DNA of 64,000 bases from PALSA-1335 sp965231025. Lineage in GTDB: Bacteria > Patescibacteriota > Gracilibacteria > UBA1369. The stretch lies in assembly GCA_965231025.1 (NCBI GenBank), contig OZ246407.1, forward strand, positions 248,001 to 312,000. Reading direction: 5' to 3'. Shown here piece by piece: positions 9,734 to 17,999 of this stretch. How positions within the stretch are numbered: the first letter of the stretch is position 1; every line of letters begins with the position of its first letter. Both the position numbers and the translations under genes were made by a program. The notes under the pieces are model-generated. The model did not search any database. It saw nothing but the letters and a program-made list of their open reading frames with translations, and was not told where the DNA came from.

Positions 9734-10432
9734 TTAGGAGCTCACAACCAGCGGAGTTGCCGCCGCGGTCGTTGCGGTTTTTAAGAAAGGTTTTTGGAAA
9801 TAGGCGTTCAAAGCAATCGAAACATTGATCATCGGCTGGGTCGTCGCCGTCGTCTGTCCCGGAAGAAGGGTCGATCCCGAACCGCTGGAAGTAAAGTTGA
9901 TGCTGATGGAACGGACATCCATCAGACGCGTTTTGTCTTCCAGGACGCCGGAATTTTCAACATATTTCAGGAATTTCATGAAGTTGTCCTGGGTCCCGGT
10001 GATGGTCATGGTCACCGGCATCACGGCATAATCCGCATTGGCGTCGTAACGTGGAAGGCCATACTTCACATCACTCAGAAATACCGGATTGAAAGCGGTG
10101 TTGTTGTCGCGGAAGAAGGTGTCGAGCGCAATCGTGAGTTTGGTGTAATCCTCCTCGATGGGGTAGACGGCCTGAAGGGAATCCAGCACCCCGGAAAATT
10201 TCTGATCGAAATCCTGCTTGAGGTTGCTGTAATCGTTCCCGGACTCGGCTTCGGCGGACTGGAGTTCGGTGATTTGCACCTGTTCCTTGGCCAAAGCGTC
10301 CTGGGCTCCGGAGAGTTTTGAATACTGGGTGAATCCGTAGTATACCGCGAGGCCCGAAGTTATGACCATCAACAGGATGTAGGTACGGATGCTTTTGGCG
10401 TAGTTGCGTTTTTGTAATGCTGCTGTTGCCAT
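9734..10432 (-). CDS. PilO-like pilus assembly protein
   Basis: A 232-residue bitopic membrane protein: short cytoplasmic tail, one membrane helix (about residues 18-37), a coiled coil (about 40-75), then an alpha/beta extracytoplasmic domain as in PilO. In type IV pili PilO pairs with PilN to align the inner-membrane platform. ATG 10432 was chosen because it lies 13 bp after the upstream stop; the frame stays open further up, but only inside the upstream gene. The assignment rests on topology and position, since PilO sequences diverge strongly. Confidence 0.75.
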   Translation of the reverse strand: MATAALQKRNYAKSIRTYILLMVITSGLAVYYGFTQYSKLSGAQDALAKEQVQITELQSAEAESGNDYSNLKQDFDQKFSGVLDSLQAVYPIEEDYTKLTIALDTFFRDNNTAFNPVFLSDVKYGLPRYDANADYAVMPVTMTITGTQDNFMKFLKYVENSGVLEDKTRLMDVRSISINFTSSGSGSTLLPGQTTATTQPMINVSIALNAYFQKPFLKTATTAAATPLVVSS

Positions 10433-10445
10433 AGTGAGAAATGAT

Positions 10446-12134
10446 TTAGAGATTATTGGCTGAAGTACCCGTCTCCTGCGTTGGGGAAGATATGGAAATC
10501 GGAGAAACGGGAGCCGAAGCGGTCGGAGCCGGTGCCGCGGTAGAGGCATCGGTCGCTGTGTCCGGCTGCTGGGTTGCAGATTCATCGGCTGCCGGGACGG
10601 GAGCGGAAGCCGAAGCAGCTTCCTGAGTCACGTCAGTACCGGGAGCGGATACATCATCCTGCTGTGTATCCGAGGGAACGGATGTGGCGGTGCGTTTCGC
10701 CCCCGTAGGAGCGGCCCCCTTAAGACTGTCCCCCTGAAGACTCAAGGGCGCATCCTTTGCCGAAAATCCCTGGGTTTCCAGACGGAGATCTATTTTGAAG
10801 TTTGCCAGGAACCCCTCATTGGTTAATCCCGTCGATTTACTCTTGCTGAACGAACGCATGTCAACGTCCTGGAAATAAAGGGAATTTTCCAAATGGTCGA
10901 TCATTTTACTCAACAACGTGAAGTTTGATCCGTCGGCCGTTTTAGTGGCTCCGGAAAGGACGATCTTGTTGCTGGTGGAATCGAATTCGTACCCCGTATA
11001 CACGATGCCTCCAAAAGTTTCATAGAGCGCGGGCTGGTCAAAATTGCTGCCCTGGATATTCACCGTGACATCTTTGATCTGCCCGATGATGGTGGACCAT
11101 TCCACGCGTTTTTGTTTGATGTCGGCGATGGTCGCCAGATCGCTCTTGGTGGAGGAAAGGACCTTGCCGATAACACCCTGGAGTGCCTTAAGTTTTTGAA
11201 GATCGGGAACCTGAGCATATTCATCAAGCTGTTTTTGCAGACTTTCGGTCGAAGTGGATTGAAGTGCCTGGCGGAGCGTGTTGTTCCCGACAAGTTTCGT
11301 CGCGTTGTCGATAAGTTTTACATCCAGAATGTCCTGTGGGTTTGTGGAAGTCGCGCTGTACTTGCTCTTTTCGGCACGGAGGGCGGTTCGCAAATCCTCC
11401 TGGGCGGTCTGGGTGATCTGATCGGGAGTCTGTTCGGGCTCCTGTTCCGAACGGTACGTTGGAGCGACGATGTCCTTCGTCAGGACGCCGCGGATTTCTC
11501 CAAGCAGGACCGGAAGGGCTTTTTTTGACTCGTCCAGATCGGCAATAATGGCTCGTTTATCAAAAGAGTTGATGGTCGGGTCGTTTGCTTTGGCAACGCT
11601 GCTTAAAAACCTGTCGGCTTGGTAGCTGAACTCATTCAGTTTCAGTTGGGCGGCCAGGTACCGGTTTTTGTTGATGAGCGTCTGAACCTGACGGATATTC
11701 GTGTTGGCGTCGGTCAAACGCTGGGTCGTGTTCGGACCCGTCCAGTTCATGCCGAACCAGTTGAAATCCGGGGAAAGTTCAGAGTAAAAATAAAACGACA
11801 TCGCGCCCGCCGACAGAAAAAGCATCACGAACACGAACTGGAACAGACGGAGTTTGCGCTTCATGGTAACCTCCTTTTCCTGTTCAATGCTTTTTTCAAG
11901 CGTAGGAGCGGGTCCGAGAATGGATTTGGTCTTTTGCACGACATCCTTTTGCGAAATAATCGAGGAGATCATTTTGGACTCCTCCTTTTTCGCCTGGGTC
12001 TGGGTGAAAATATTTCCCATCCCTCCTCCGCCCGCGGCCGGGGCAGGAGTATTTCCGGTTGGTGCTCCGATGGTGATTTTTGGTGATGGTCCGGAACTGT
12101 TTCCCGGGTCATCAAGTTTGATTGGGTCAGCCAT
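10446..12134 (-). CDS. PilN-like pilus assembly protein with extended tails
   Basis: A 562-residue single-pass membrane protein. Residues 1-90 are a cytoplasmic low-complexity region, 97-116 a membrane helix, 130-350 helical, and about 355-460 a ferredoxin-like PilN-type domain (VNIQGSNFDQPALYETFGG). The last 90 residues are Ala/Pro/Thr-rich and probably disordered. First gene of the pilus operon, behind a promoter at 12175-12203. Ordinary PilN is about 200 residues, so both tails are unusual. No pilM is adjacent; the extended cytoplasmic tail may stand in for the short PilM-binding peptide, which is speculation. Confidence 0.7.
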   Translation of the reverse strand: MADPIKLDDPGNSSGPSPKITIGAPTGNTPAPAAGGGGMGNIFTQTQAKKEESKMISSIISQKDVVQKTKSILGPAPTLEKSIEQEKEVTMKRKLRLFQFVFVMLFLSAGAMSFYFYSELSPDFNWFGMNWTGPNTTQRLTDANTNIRQVQTLINKNRYLAAQLKLNEFSYQADRFLSSVAKANDPTINSFDKRAIIADLDESKKALPVLLGEIRGVLTKDIVAPTYRSEQEPEQTPDQITQTAQEDLRTALRAEKSKYSATSTNPQDILDVKLIDNATKLVGNNTLRQALQSTSTESLQKQLDEYAQVPDLQKLKALQGVIGKVLSSTKSDLATIADIKQKRVEWSTIIGQIKDVTVNIQGSNFDQPALYETFGGIVYTGYEFDSTSNKIVLSGATKTADGSNFTLLSKMIDHLENSLYFQDVDMRSFSKSKSTGLTNEGFLANFKIDLRLETQGFSAKDAPLSLQGDSLKGAAPTGAKRTATSVPSDTQQDDVSAPGTDVTQEAASASAPVPAADESATQQPDTATDASTAAPAPTASAPVSPISISSPTQETGTSANNL

Positions 12135-12174
12135 AAAGTTTTGTTTTTATTTTTATTATTTTTAATATCTCACT

Positions 12175-12203
12175 ATTTTACCAAATTTTTGTGTTTTAGT
12201 AAA
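12175..12203 (-). promoter_or_regulatory. Promoter of the pilus operon
   Basis: On the reverse strand TTTACT is followed after 17 bp by TAAAAT, about 35 nt upstream of the first pilus gene. The surrounding sequence is AT-rich. Confidence 0.65.
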
Positions 12204-12229
12204 GCCCGGGAAAGGCTACGCCAATACCT

Positions 12230-12739
12230 TTAGCAAAACTGGAGCATCATGTGGTGCTGGTCGAAGAAATTCCCGTTATGAAACAGAGCCCTCTCTTCGG
12301 TTGCCCAAACGGAAAAACCGAATGATTTATACAGGCGGATGGCGGGAATATTCGTCGTGACGACCTTGAGCTGGAGCGCATAAAGATGGCTGACTTTTTT
12401 GAGATTATGGAGCATAGTCGACAACAGTTTTTTTCCGAGTCCGAACCCCCGGTAGAGCGGATCGACGTACATGCCTCCCAGAATACCGATGTGTTTGAAT
12501 TTTTGCCGTTCCTGTTCCATGTACACCAGGGCCCCGATGAGATCATTTTCATGGGTAAACAGTCCAAGAACATAATTTTTCATCAGGTACCTGACGATGT
12601 CATCGGAGGAGAGGAGTCGTTCTTCTTCCATGGTCATGGCAAATACGTTTGGGTCGGTCTGGAGGGCCTTGATACGCATCTGGGAGAATTTCCCGGCATC
12701 AGATAACCGGATTTTGCGGATGTAGTAAGGTTGAGACAT
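12230..12739 (-). CDS. GNAT-family N-acetyltransferase
   Basis: A 169-residue GCN5-related acetyltransferase. The acetyl-CoA binding motif A is visible as GGMYVDPLYRGFGLGKKLL (about residues 88-106, R/Q-x-x-G-x-G/A pattern), followed by the motif B region (NIPAIRLYKSFGF). Such enzymes acetylate amines of small molecules or proteins; the substrate cannot be read from sequence. The start at 12739 gives the natural N-terminus (MSQPYYIRKIRLSDA); an in-frame ATG at 12766 would only add nine residues. It follows the rplJ-rplL pair but is separated from it by a terminator. Confidence 0.85.
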   Translation of the reverse strand: MSQPYYIRKIRLSDAGKFSQMRIKALQTDPNVFAMTMEEERLLSSDDIVRYLMKNYVLGLFTHENDLIGALVYMEQERQKFKHIGILGGMYVDPLYRGFGLGKKLLSTMLHNLKKVSHLYALQLKVVTTNIPAIRLYKSFGFSVWATEERALFHNGNFFDQHHMMLQFC

Positions 12740-12821
12740 ACCCGAGCGATGAAAGGCCAGGATCACAGATATACCAGGTATTTATGAACGAATATTAAAA
12801 ATCAGGTGATAAATCGGTGAC

Positions 12822-12852
12822 AAAAAAAGCCCCGCAATGGCGGGGCTTTTTA
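12822..12852. terminator. Rho-independent terminator after rplL
   Basis: GCCCCGC, a 4-nt loop and GCGGGGC (12829-12846), with an A-run before and a T-run after. In the direction of rplL it ends the ribosomal operon; it can work both ways. Confidence 0.9.
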
Positions 12853-12872
12853 AAATTGTTGCCTGAACGGAA

Positions 12873-13265
12873 TTACTTCACCTCAACCTTGGCACCTGCG
12901 TCCTTCAAAGCTTTTTCCAGCTTGGCGGCTTCGTCGCGAGGGATGCCTTCCTTGACAGGCTTTGGAGCGCCGTCAACGAGGTCCTTTGCTTCCTTAAGAC
13001 CGAGGCCGGTTGCTTCGCGGACAGCCTTGATCACATTGATTTTCTGAGCGCCCCCGTCAACGAGGATAACGCTTACGGTAGCTGATTCTTCAGCGGCAGC
13101 AGCACCTGCGGCACCACCTGCAGCAGCCATCATAACCGGAGCAGCGGCGCTAACGCCGAATTTCTCTTCCATTGCCTTCACGAGGTTGGCGAGGTCGAGA
13201 ACAGTGAGTTGTTCAACCATTTCAAGGATTTTTTCAGCATCTTTGCTGAGAGTAACGTCTGACAT
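12873..13265 (-). CDS. rplL: Ribosomal protein bL12 (L7/L12)
   Basis: A 130-residue stalk protein with the N-terminal dimerisation domain (LVEQLTVLDLANLVKAMEEKF pattern), an alanine-rich hinge (about residues 40-60) and the highly conserved C-terminal domain (KINVIKAVREATGLGLKEAK, LVDGAPKPVKEG). It recruits translation factors to the ribosome. It is the second gene of the rplJ-rplL operon, 39 bp downstream, and is ended by the terminator at 12822-12852. There is no Shine-Dalgarno sequence; a CCCCTAAC stretch lies 15 nt before the ATG. Confidence 0.98.
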   Translation of the reverse strand: MSDVTLSKDAEKILEMVEQLTVLDLANLVKAMEEKFGVSAAAPVMMAAAGGAAGAAAAEESATVSVILVDGGAQKINVIKAVREATGLGLKEAKDLVDGAPKPVKEGIPRDEAAKLEKALKDAGAKVEVK

Positions 13266-13304
13266 TTGAGTAAAAGTTAGGGGATACGAAATAATGAATG
13301 TTTT

Positions 13305-13853
13305 TTAAGCGGATGCGGCTGGAGCTGCTGCGGCTTTCTTATCATGGACCGCCTTAAGACCATAGACAAGCTTGCGCAACGTACCGGCAAGTACGCCATG
13401 GAAGCCGGAAATCGGAGCTTTCATACTGCCGACCAACTTCGCGAGGAGTTCCTTGCGTGACGGGAGTGTTGCAAGCTGTTTTGCTTCGGCTTTGCTGAGG
13501 AGTTTTCCGTCAACAATGGCGCCGAGCAGTTGGAGATTTTCGTTCTCCTTGGAAAAATCGTAAAGAACCTTTGCGGGAATAACAGCGTCTTGAAAGCCAA
13601 AAGCCGCGGCAACAGGACCTTCCATCATCTCGTCCGTGAGATCCGGAAGATTGTTCTTTTTTGCCGCGAGTTTCATAAGGGTTTTCTTGGCGACCACCAG
13701 TTCGACGCCTTCCTTATAAAGCTTTTTGCGCAGATCGGTGACCTTTTTTACCTCAAGTCCCTTGTTCTGGGCAAAGTAGACAGCTTTGGCCTTGGCGAAG
13801 TTTTCCTCAAGCTTCTTTAGGATTTCATCCTTTTGAGCTTTTGTAACTGCCAT
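13305..13853 (-). CDS. rplJ: Ribosomal protein uL10
   Basis: A 182-residue ribosomal stalk base protein; the family pattern (MAVTKAQKDEILKKLEE; VVAKKTLMKLAAKK; PVAAAFGFQDAVIPAK) is clear. It binds 23S rRNA and bL12 dimers, and in many bacteria represses its own operon by binding the leader mRNA. Here it is preceded by a 210-nt leader with L10-leader features and a strong promoter. CAACCCT sits directly before ATG and there is no Shine-Dalgarno sequence. Confidence 0.98.
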   Translation of the reverse strand: MAVTKAQKDEILKKLEENFAKAKAVYFAQNKGLEVKKVTDLRKKLYKEGVELVVAKKTLMKLAAKKNNLPDLTDEMMEGPVAAAFGFQDAVIPAKVLYDFSKENENLQLLGAIVDGKLLSKAEAKQLATLPSRKELLAKLVGSMKAPISGFHGVLAGTLRKLVYGLKAVHDKKAAAAPAASA

Positions 13854-13870
13854 AGGGTTGGTTAAAAAAT

Positions 13871-14063
13871 AAATAAAAAACTCAACTTCTTCATAGACAG
13901 TTGAGCCACAAAACCTAGATCACGCTGAGTCTGCCGGCAGCAATGTGTTTGCTCGGCAAACTTTGATTTGTAGGCGCACTTCGCTTTGCTTCGTGCGTGG
14001 TCTCGGCGGGTTTTACATCCGGGCGGAATTTCTTGAGCCCAGGACCACCTGCTGTCTATGACA
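13871..14063 (-). ncRNA. L10-type ribosomal protein leader with attenuator
   Basis: The 5' leader of rplJ matches the known L10 leader design. Near its start the RNA has ATAGACAGCAGG. Near its end lies a terminator (CTCAACT / AGTTGAG stem, 13881-13905, then TTTTTT). The 5' segment ATAGACAG (14059-14052) is perfectly complementary to CTGTCTAT (13900-13893) within the terminator, giving an antiterminator. The middle folds into further stems, including CGCACGAAGCAAAGCGAAGTGCG (with one T in the loop region), the likely stalk-protein site. uL10, alone or with bL12, should shift the balance to termination. Complementarity is seen; the regulation is inferred from the established L10 leader family. 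Confidence 0.8.
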
Positions 14064-14069
14064 ACGAGT

Positions 14070-14098
14070 AATCTAGGCGAACTCGGATGAAATGTCAA
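14070..14098 (-). promoter_or_regulatory. Promoter of rplJ-rplL
   Basis: TTGACA, 17-bp spacer, TAGATT on the reverse strand. Transcription would begin close to 14063, just upstream of the L10 leader structure. Confidence 0.85.
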
Positions 14099-14104
14099 AT
14101 TGCA

Positions 14105-14134
14105 TTGCATTCCGGACACAGGAAAGGTTACACT
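14105..14134 (+). promoter_or_regulatory. Possible promoter of miaA-recJ, divergent from rplJ
   Basis: TTGCAT, 18-bp spacer, TACACT on the forward strand. It starts 7 bp from the -35 box of the rplJ promoter, so the two promoters stand back to back and could compete. Confidence 0.5.
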
Positions 14135-14180
14135 ACAACCCTAGGAAAGCTCAGCGAAAGGACTTTACATCCTTGAAGCC

Positions 14181-15161
14181 ATGATGGAAATCTTTGAACA
14201 ACTGAACCGATTTTTAGACGCAACACATGCGGAAGGCAAGCGCCCTTTGGTGGTGATTTTGGGCCCGACGGCATCGGGAAAAACAGCGTTGAGCCTGCGT
14301 ATCGCCAAAATGTTCAACGGTGAAATCATTTCGGCGGACTCGCGCCAGATTTACAAGTACATGGACATCGGGACCGACAAGGTGCTGCCGGCGCAGCAGA
14401 ATGGAATTCCCCACCACCTGATTGACGAACTTGAACCGACCCAGGAATTTACCGTCGCGGACTTTAAACGTGCCGCACTCAAGGCAATTGAAGAAATTCT
14501 CCGCCGCCGTCGTCTACCTATCCTGGCCGGTGGAACGGGCCTCTACCTGAATACCGTTTTGCAAAATTATCAGATTCCGAGGGTGCCCCCGCAGCATGAT
14601 CTGCGGTTCCAGCTCCAGAATTTTTATCAGCAGTACGGTGCGGCGGAGCTCTATAAAATTCTCCAGGAAAAAGATCCGGAAGCCGCCGCACGCATTCATC
14701 CCAACAACGTGAGGTACGTGATCCGTGCGCTGGAAATTAACATTGCCGGCAATACGCCCAAGGTGGACGAAAAAGCGGAACCTCTTTTTGAAGTCTTTTC
14801 CATCGGCATCGAATGGCCGCGCGAAACCCTCTATGAACGCATCAATGTGCGGGTGGACGAGCTGATCCAGAAGGGACTTTTAAATGAAGTAAAAACGATG
14901 CTCATGAAAGGTTTTGATGAAAAAATTCCCGCCATGAGCTCCATCGGATATCAGGAACTCATCCAATATATCCGCGGCAATTGCACCCTTGAAGAGGCCT
15001 TGGAAGAGATCAAAAAAAACACTCGCAATTATGCGAAAAGACAGTTAACGTGGTTTAGACATTATAAGGACGTCCATTGGATAAAAGGCGAAGAGCTGGA
15101 AATATTTTTATCTCCTCAATCTCCACAGCGTGTCGGTTCTCAAGAAAAATTGGCAAATTAA
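14181..15161 (+). CDS. miaA: tRNA dimethylallyltransferase
   Basis: A 326-residue MiaA enzyme that adds a dimethylallyl group to N6 of adenosine 37 in tRNAs reading UNN codons. The P-loop GPTASGKT (about residue 28), the SADSRQIYKYMDIGTDK motif and the GGTGLYLNTVL motif are all present, and length is normal. The 3' end overlaps the recJ start by 32 bp, so the pair is probably translationally coupled. Two ATGs lie in tandem at 14181; either may be used. Confidence 0.97.
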   Translation: MMEIFEQLNRFLDATHAEGKRPLVVILGPTASGKTALSLRIAKMFNGEIISADSRQIYKYMDIGTDKVLPAQQNGIPHHLIDELEPTQEFTVADFKRAALKAIEEILRRRRLPILAGGTGLYLNTVLQNYQIPRVPPQHDLRFQLQNFYQQYGAAELYKILQEKDPEAAARIHPNNVRYVIRALEINIAGNTPKVDEKAEPLFEVFSIGIEWPRETLYERINVRVDELIQKGLLNEVKTMLMKGFDEKIPAMSSIGYQELIQYIRGNCTLEEALEEIKKNTRNYAKRQLTWFRHYKDVHWIKGEELEIFLSPQSPQRVGSQEKLAN

Positions 15162-16818
15162 AAACCAGGATCCGAATATCGGCATCACTGAAAAACTTCT
15201 GGCCAACAGGGGAATAATTGACCAGAACAAGATTCAGACTTACCTGTACCCAAACTATAAAAAGGGATTCCACAATCCGTTCCTGATGAAGGACATGGAT
15301 AAAGCCGTGGATCGCATCAAGAAAGCCATCCTGCGGAACGAAAAGATCATGGTGTTTGGCGATTACGACGTGGACGGGATCAGCGGAACGGCAATCCTCT
15401 ACAACACGCTCAAGATCATGGGAGGAAGGGTGTCCTACCGTCTGCCTCACCGTGTAAAAGACGGATACGGGCTGAGCAACGCCTTTATTGAGGAGTTCAT
15501 CAAGCTCGGGGTGAACGTGGCGGTTACCGTCGATTGCGGTATTTCATGCAAAAGTCAGATCGACCTCGCGCACAATTACGGCGTCGATGTGATCGTAACG
15601 GACCACCATACCATCCCTGAACAGCTGCCGGACAAAGCCTACGCGATTTTGCATCCGCTGCAGCCCGGGGACGAATACCCGTTCAAGGGATTAACCGGAG
15701 CGGGCGTTGCGTACAAACTGGCATCGGCGCTGATTACCGACAAGTTTAAGGGAGAGGAACGCGAAGAATACCTTTTTGCCCTGCTGGATCTGGCAAGTAT
15801 GGGAACCATCGCGGACATCGGACCCATTCGCGACGAGAACCGCATTATCGTGAAATACGGCCTGGAAGCGCTCAAGAACACCCGGTGGAGCGGCCTGCAA
15901 TCCCTGAAAGAACAGGCCGGCATCAAGCCGGAGGATAAACTGAACATCGGCACGATCGGATTTAAAATCGGTCCCCGGATCAACGCCGCAGGACGCATCG
16001 ATCACCCCTACTATGCACTTCAGCTGCTGTTGAGCGAAGACCCCGACAAATCAAAACTTCTTGCACAGCATCTGGAGAAGCTCAACCAGGACCGTCAGCA
16101 AATGGTATTAAAAGCAATGCAGGAGGCCGAAGAGCAATATGCGGGGAGGCGCTCCAATAACGTATTTGTCGCCTGGAGCCCTGACTGGCACGTGGGAATT
16201 TTAGGACTCATCGCCGGGAAGATTTCGGAAAAATACGGACTGCCCGCCATGATTCTTCAGGATTTCGGTGAATATCTTGTGGCGTCGGCGCGCAGCCAGG
16301 AGAGGTTTAACGTGGTTGAGGCTTTGACCGCTAACAGCGACTATCTGGAACACTTCGGAGGCCACGCGCAGGCCGCCGGCTTCAACATCCGTAAAGACCG
16401 ACTTGAAGATTTCGTCCGCACGATGGAAAAATACGCTGAGACCCACTTTTTCAAAGAGGACGAGGCGCCGGTTCTCACCATTGATTGCGAAATCCATCCC
16501 GATGAGATCAACGAAACACTGATGAAATTCATGGACCAGATGGAACCGTTCGGCGTGGGCAACGAGCAGCCGCTGTTCCTCGTGAGAAACGTCAAACATA
16601 ACTTCCTGAAGAGAGTCGGAAAGGAAAGCACACACCTTTCGTTTTTAGCCCAGGCCGGATACAAAAAATTCTCCACGATCGCCTACAAAATGGGGGAATT
16701 TGCCGACATTATTGGCCAGAGCCAAAGCATGGACGTGGTGTGCCATCTCGACCGTAACGAATGGAAGGGCCGCCACCAGATCCAGTTCAGGGCCGTGGAT
16801 TTCAATCCGACCGGGTAG
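15130..16818 (+). CDS. recJ: Single-stranded-DNA exonuclease RecJ
   Basis: A 562-residue DHH-family 5'-3' exonuclease used in recombination and repair. Motif I FGDYDVDGISG (about residue 76), the DHH motif TDHHTIPE (about residue 158) and the DHHA1 motif GGHAQAAGF (about residue 414) are intact, followed by the OB-fold domain. The frame begins with GTG inside the end of miaA; the sequence from MSVLKKNWQIK reads as a normal RecJ N-terminus. It ends 3 bp from the convergent sua5 gene. Confidence 0.96.
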   Translation: MSVLKKNWQIKNQDPNIGITEKLLANRGIIDQNKIQTYLYPNYKKGFHNPFLMKDMDKAVDRIKKAILRNEKIMVFGDYDVDGISGTAILYNTLKIMGGRVSYRLPHRVKDGYGLSNAFIEEFIKLGVNVAVTVDCGISCKSQIDLAHNYGVDVIVTDHHTIPEQLPDKAYAILHPLQPGDEYPFKGLTGAGVAYKLASALITDKFKGEEREEYLFALLDLASMGTIADIGPIRDENRIIVKYGLEALKNTRWSGLQSLKEQAGIKPEDKLNIGTIGFKIGPRINAAGRIDHPYYALQLLLSEDPDKSKLLAQHLEKLNQDRQQMVLKAMQEAEEQYAGRRSNNVFVAWSPDWHVGILGLIAGKISEKYGLPAMILQDFGEYLVASARSQERFNVVEALTANSDYLEHFGGHAQAAGFNIRKDRLEDFVRTMEKYAETHFFKEDEAPVLTIDCEIHPDEINETLMKFMDQMEPFGVGNEQPLFLVRNVKHNFLKRVGKESTHLSFLAQAGYKKFSTIAYKMGEFADIIGQSQSMDVVCHLDRNEWKGRHQIQFRAVDFNPTG

Positions 16819-16821
16819 CTT

Positions 16822-17847
16822 TCATTTGATTATGGTAGCCGCACGGCTTAACCGGTCAAAAACGGCATGGCCGATGCCGTCATTTCCAAAATTTTCGGCA
16901 ATGATAATATCCGCTTTATCAGGCGTAAATTTACGAAGGGAAGCGTAGAGATTTTTCGCGACGGACGACAGATTTTTGAGCGAACCACAGACAACGATCT
17001 GGTCTGCGGTTTGGTAAAACGTGCGGTGTTCTTTGGAAGTAAGGACCCCCACAAGCAGGCCCTGCCGGTGGTACTCGCCGATGAGGCGTTCAACCGTAGC
17101 GATCATTTTTTTACGGTCAGGCTCGGACACCAGTACGAGGTCAACGCTGGGCGCATAATGACGGTATTTCATGCCCGGGGAACGGGCTTTTCCTTTGGTG
17201 TGCTTTACAATTTTTGGCTTATATCCGAGGACTTTTGCCAGCATATCCGCGGTGATTGCTCCGGTCCGTAAAATTTCCACAACGCCGGCCTTGATATCAA
17301 TAACGGTGGATTCCAGCCCGTGCTTCGTCCTTCCCCCGTCCAAAATGACATCAACGTTCTCCCCAAGATCTTCCGCGACATGGTCCGCTGTCGTCGGACT
17401 TGGTTTTCCGGCCAGGTTTGCCGAAGGAGCCGCAACAGGGCATCCGGCCGCCTTGATCAATGACAGGGCAACGGGATGTTTCGGCATGCGCACGGCTACA
17501 GTCGGACCTCCCGCCGTCACGGCATCAGGAACTATTTCTTTTTTTCGCAGAACAAACGTAAGAGGACCAGGCCAAAACTTTTTCATGAGTTTGCGGGCGA
17601 TTTCCGGTACTTGATCCGCTACCATGTCCAGTTCTTTGATCGTCGCGATGTGTACGATGAGGGGATTGTCGGAAGGCCGTCCTTTCGCCTTGAAAATCTT
17701 TTTCACTGCCAGCGAATCCAAAGCATTGGCTCCAAGCCCGTAAACCGTCTCGGTCGGGAAAGCCACGAGTTTGCCCTGTATAAGCAGTTTCGCAGCTCTG
17801 CGGATGTTAGATGGGGTTGCGGGTACCATGGCTTTCGGAGTCACCAT
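16822..17847 (-). CDS. sua5: L-threonylcarbamoyladenylate synthase, Sua5 type
   Basis: A 341-residue enzyme making threonylcarbamoyl-AMP for the universal t6A37 tRNA modification. The YrdC domain (residues about 15-200) has KxR/SxN-type motifs (KGRPSDNPL, PSANLAGKPSPTT). A linker (PGMKYRHYAP) leads to the C-terminal Sua5 domain, so this is the long two-domain form rather than TsaC. tsaD, the partner enzyme, lies 14 kb away in this window; tsaB and tsaE are not seen. An in-frame ATG six codons downstream is an alternative start. Confidence 0.95.
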   Translation of the reverse strand: MVTPKAMVPATPSNIRRAAKLLIQGKLVAFPTETVYGLGANALDSLAVKKIFKAKGRPSDNPLIVHIATIKELDMVADQVPEIARKLMKKFWPGPLTFVLRKKEIVPDAVTAGGPTVAVRMPKHPVALSLIKAAGCPVAAPSANLAGKPSPTTADHVAEDLGENVDVILDGGRTKHGLESTVIDIKAGVVEILRTGAITADMLAKVLGYKPKIVKHTKGKARSPGMKYRHYAPSVDLVLVSEPDRKKMIATVERLIGEYHRQGLLVGVLTSKEHRTFYQTADQIVVCGSLKNLSSVAKNLYASLRKFTPDKADIIIAENFGNDGIGHAVFDRLSRAATIIK

Positions 17848-17944
17848 AAAAAATAAAATTCTAAAATTTTAGATTTTTACTTTTTAACCTTACTCGAACC
17901 GGAACAAGGTATCAACATAACCATTTTTCAATAATCAGAACCGA

Positions 17945-17972
17945 TTGACAAACGAGTGAGACTCAATAAGAA
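17945..17972 (+). promoter_or_regulatory. Promoter of the SLH lipoprotein gene
   Basis: TTGACA, 16-bp spacer, TAAGAA(T), about 28 bp before the ATG at 18000. The same gap contains the perfect 12-bp palindrome CTAAAATTTTAG near 17864, close to the divergent sua5 start; its role is unknown. Confidence 0.7.
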
Positions 17973-17999
17973 TAAGACCCATCCTTAATCCCAAACCTT

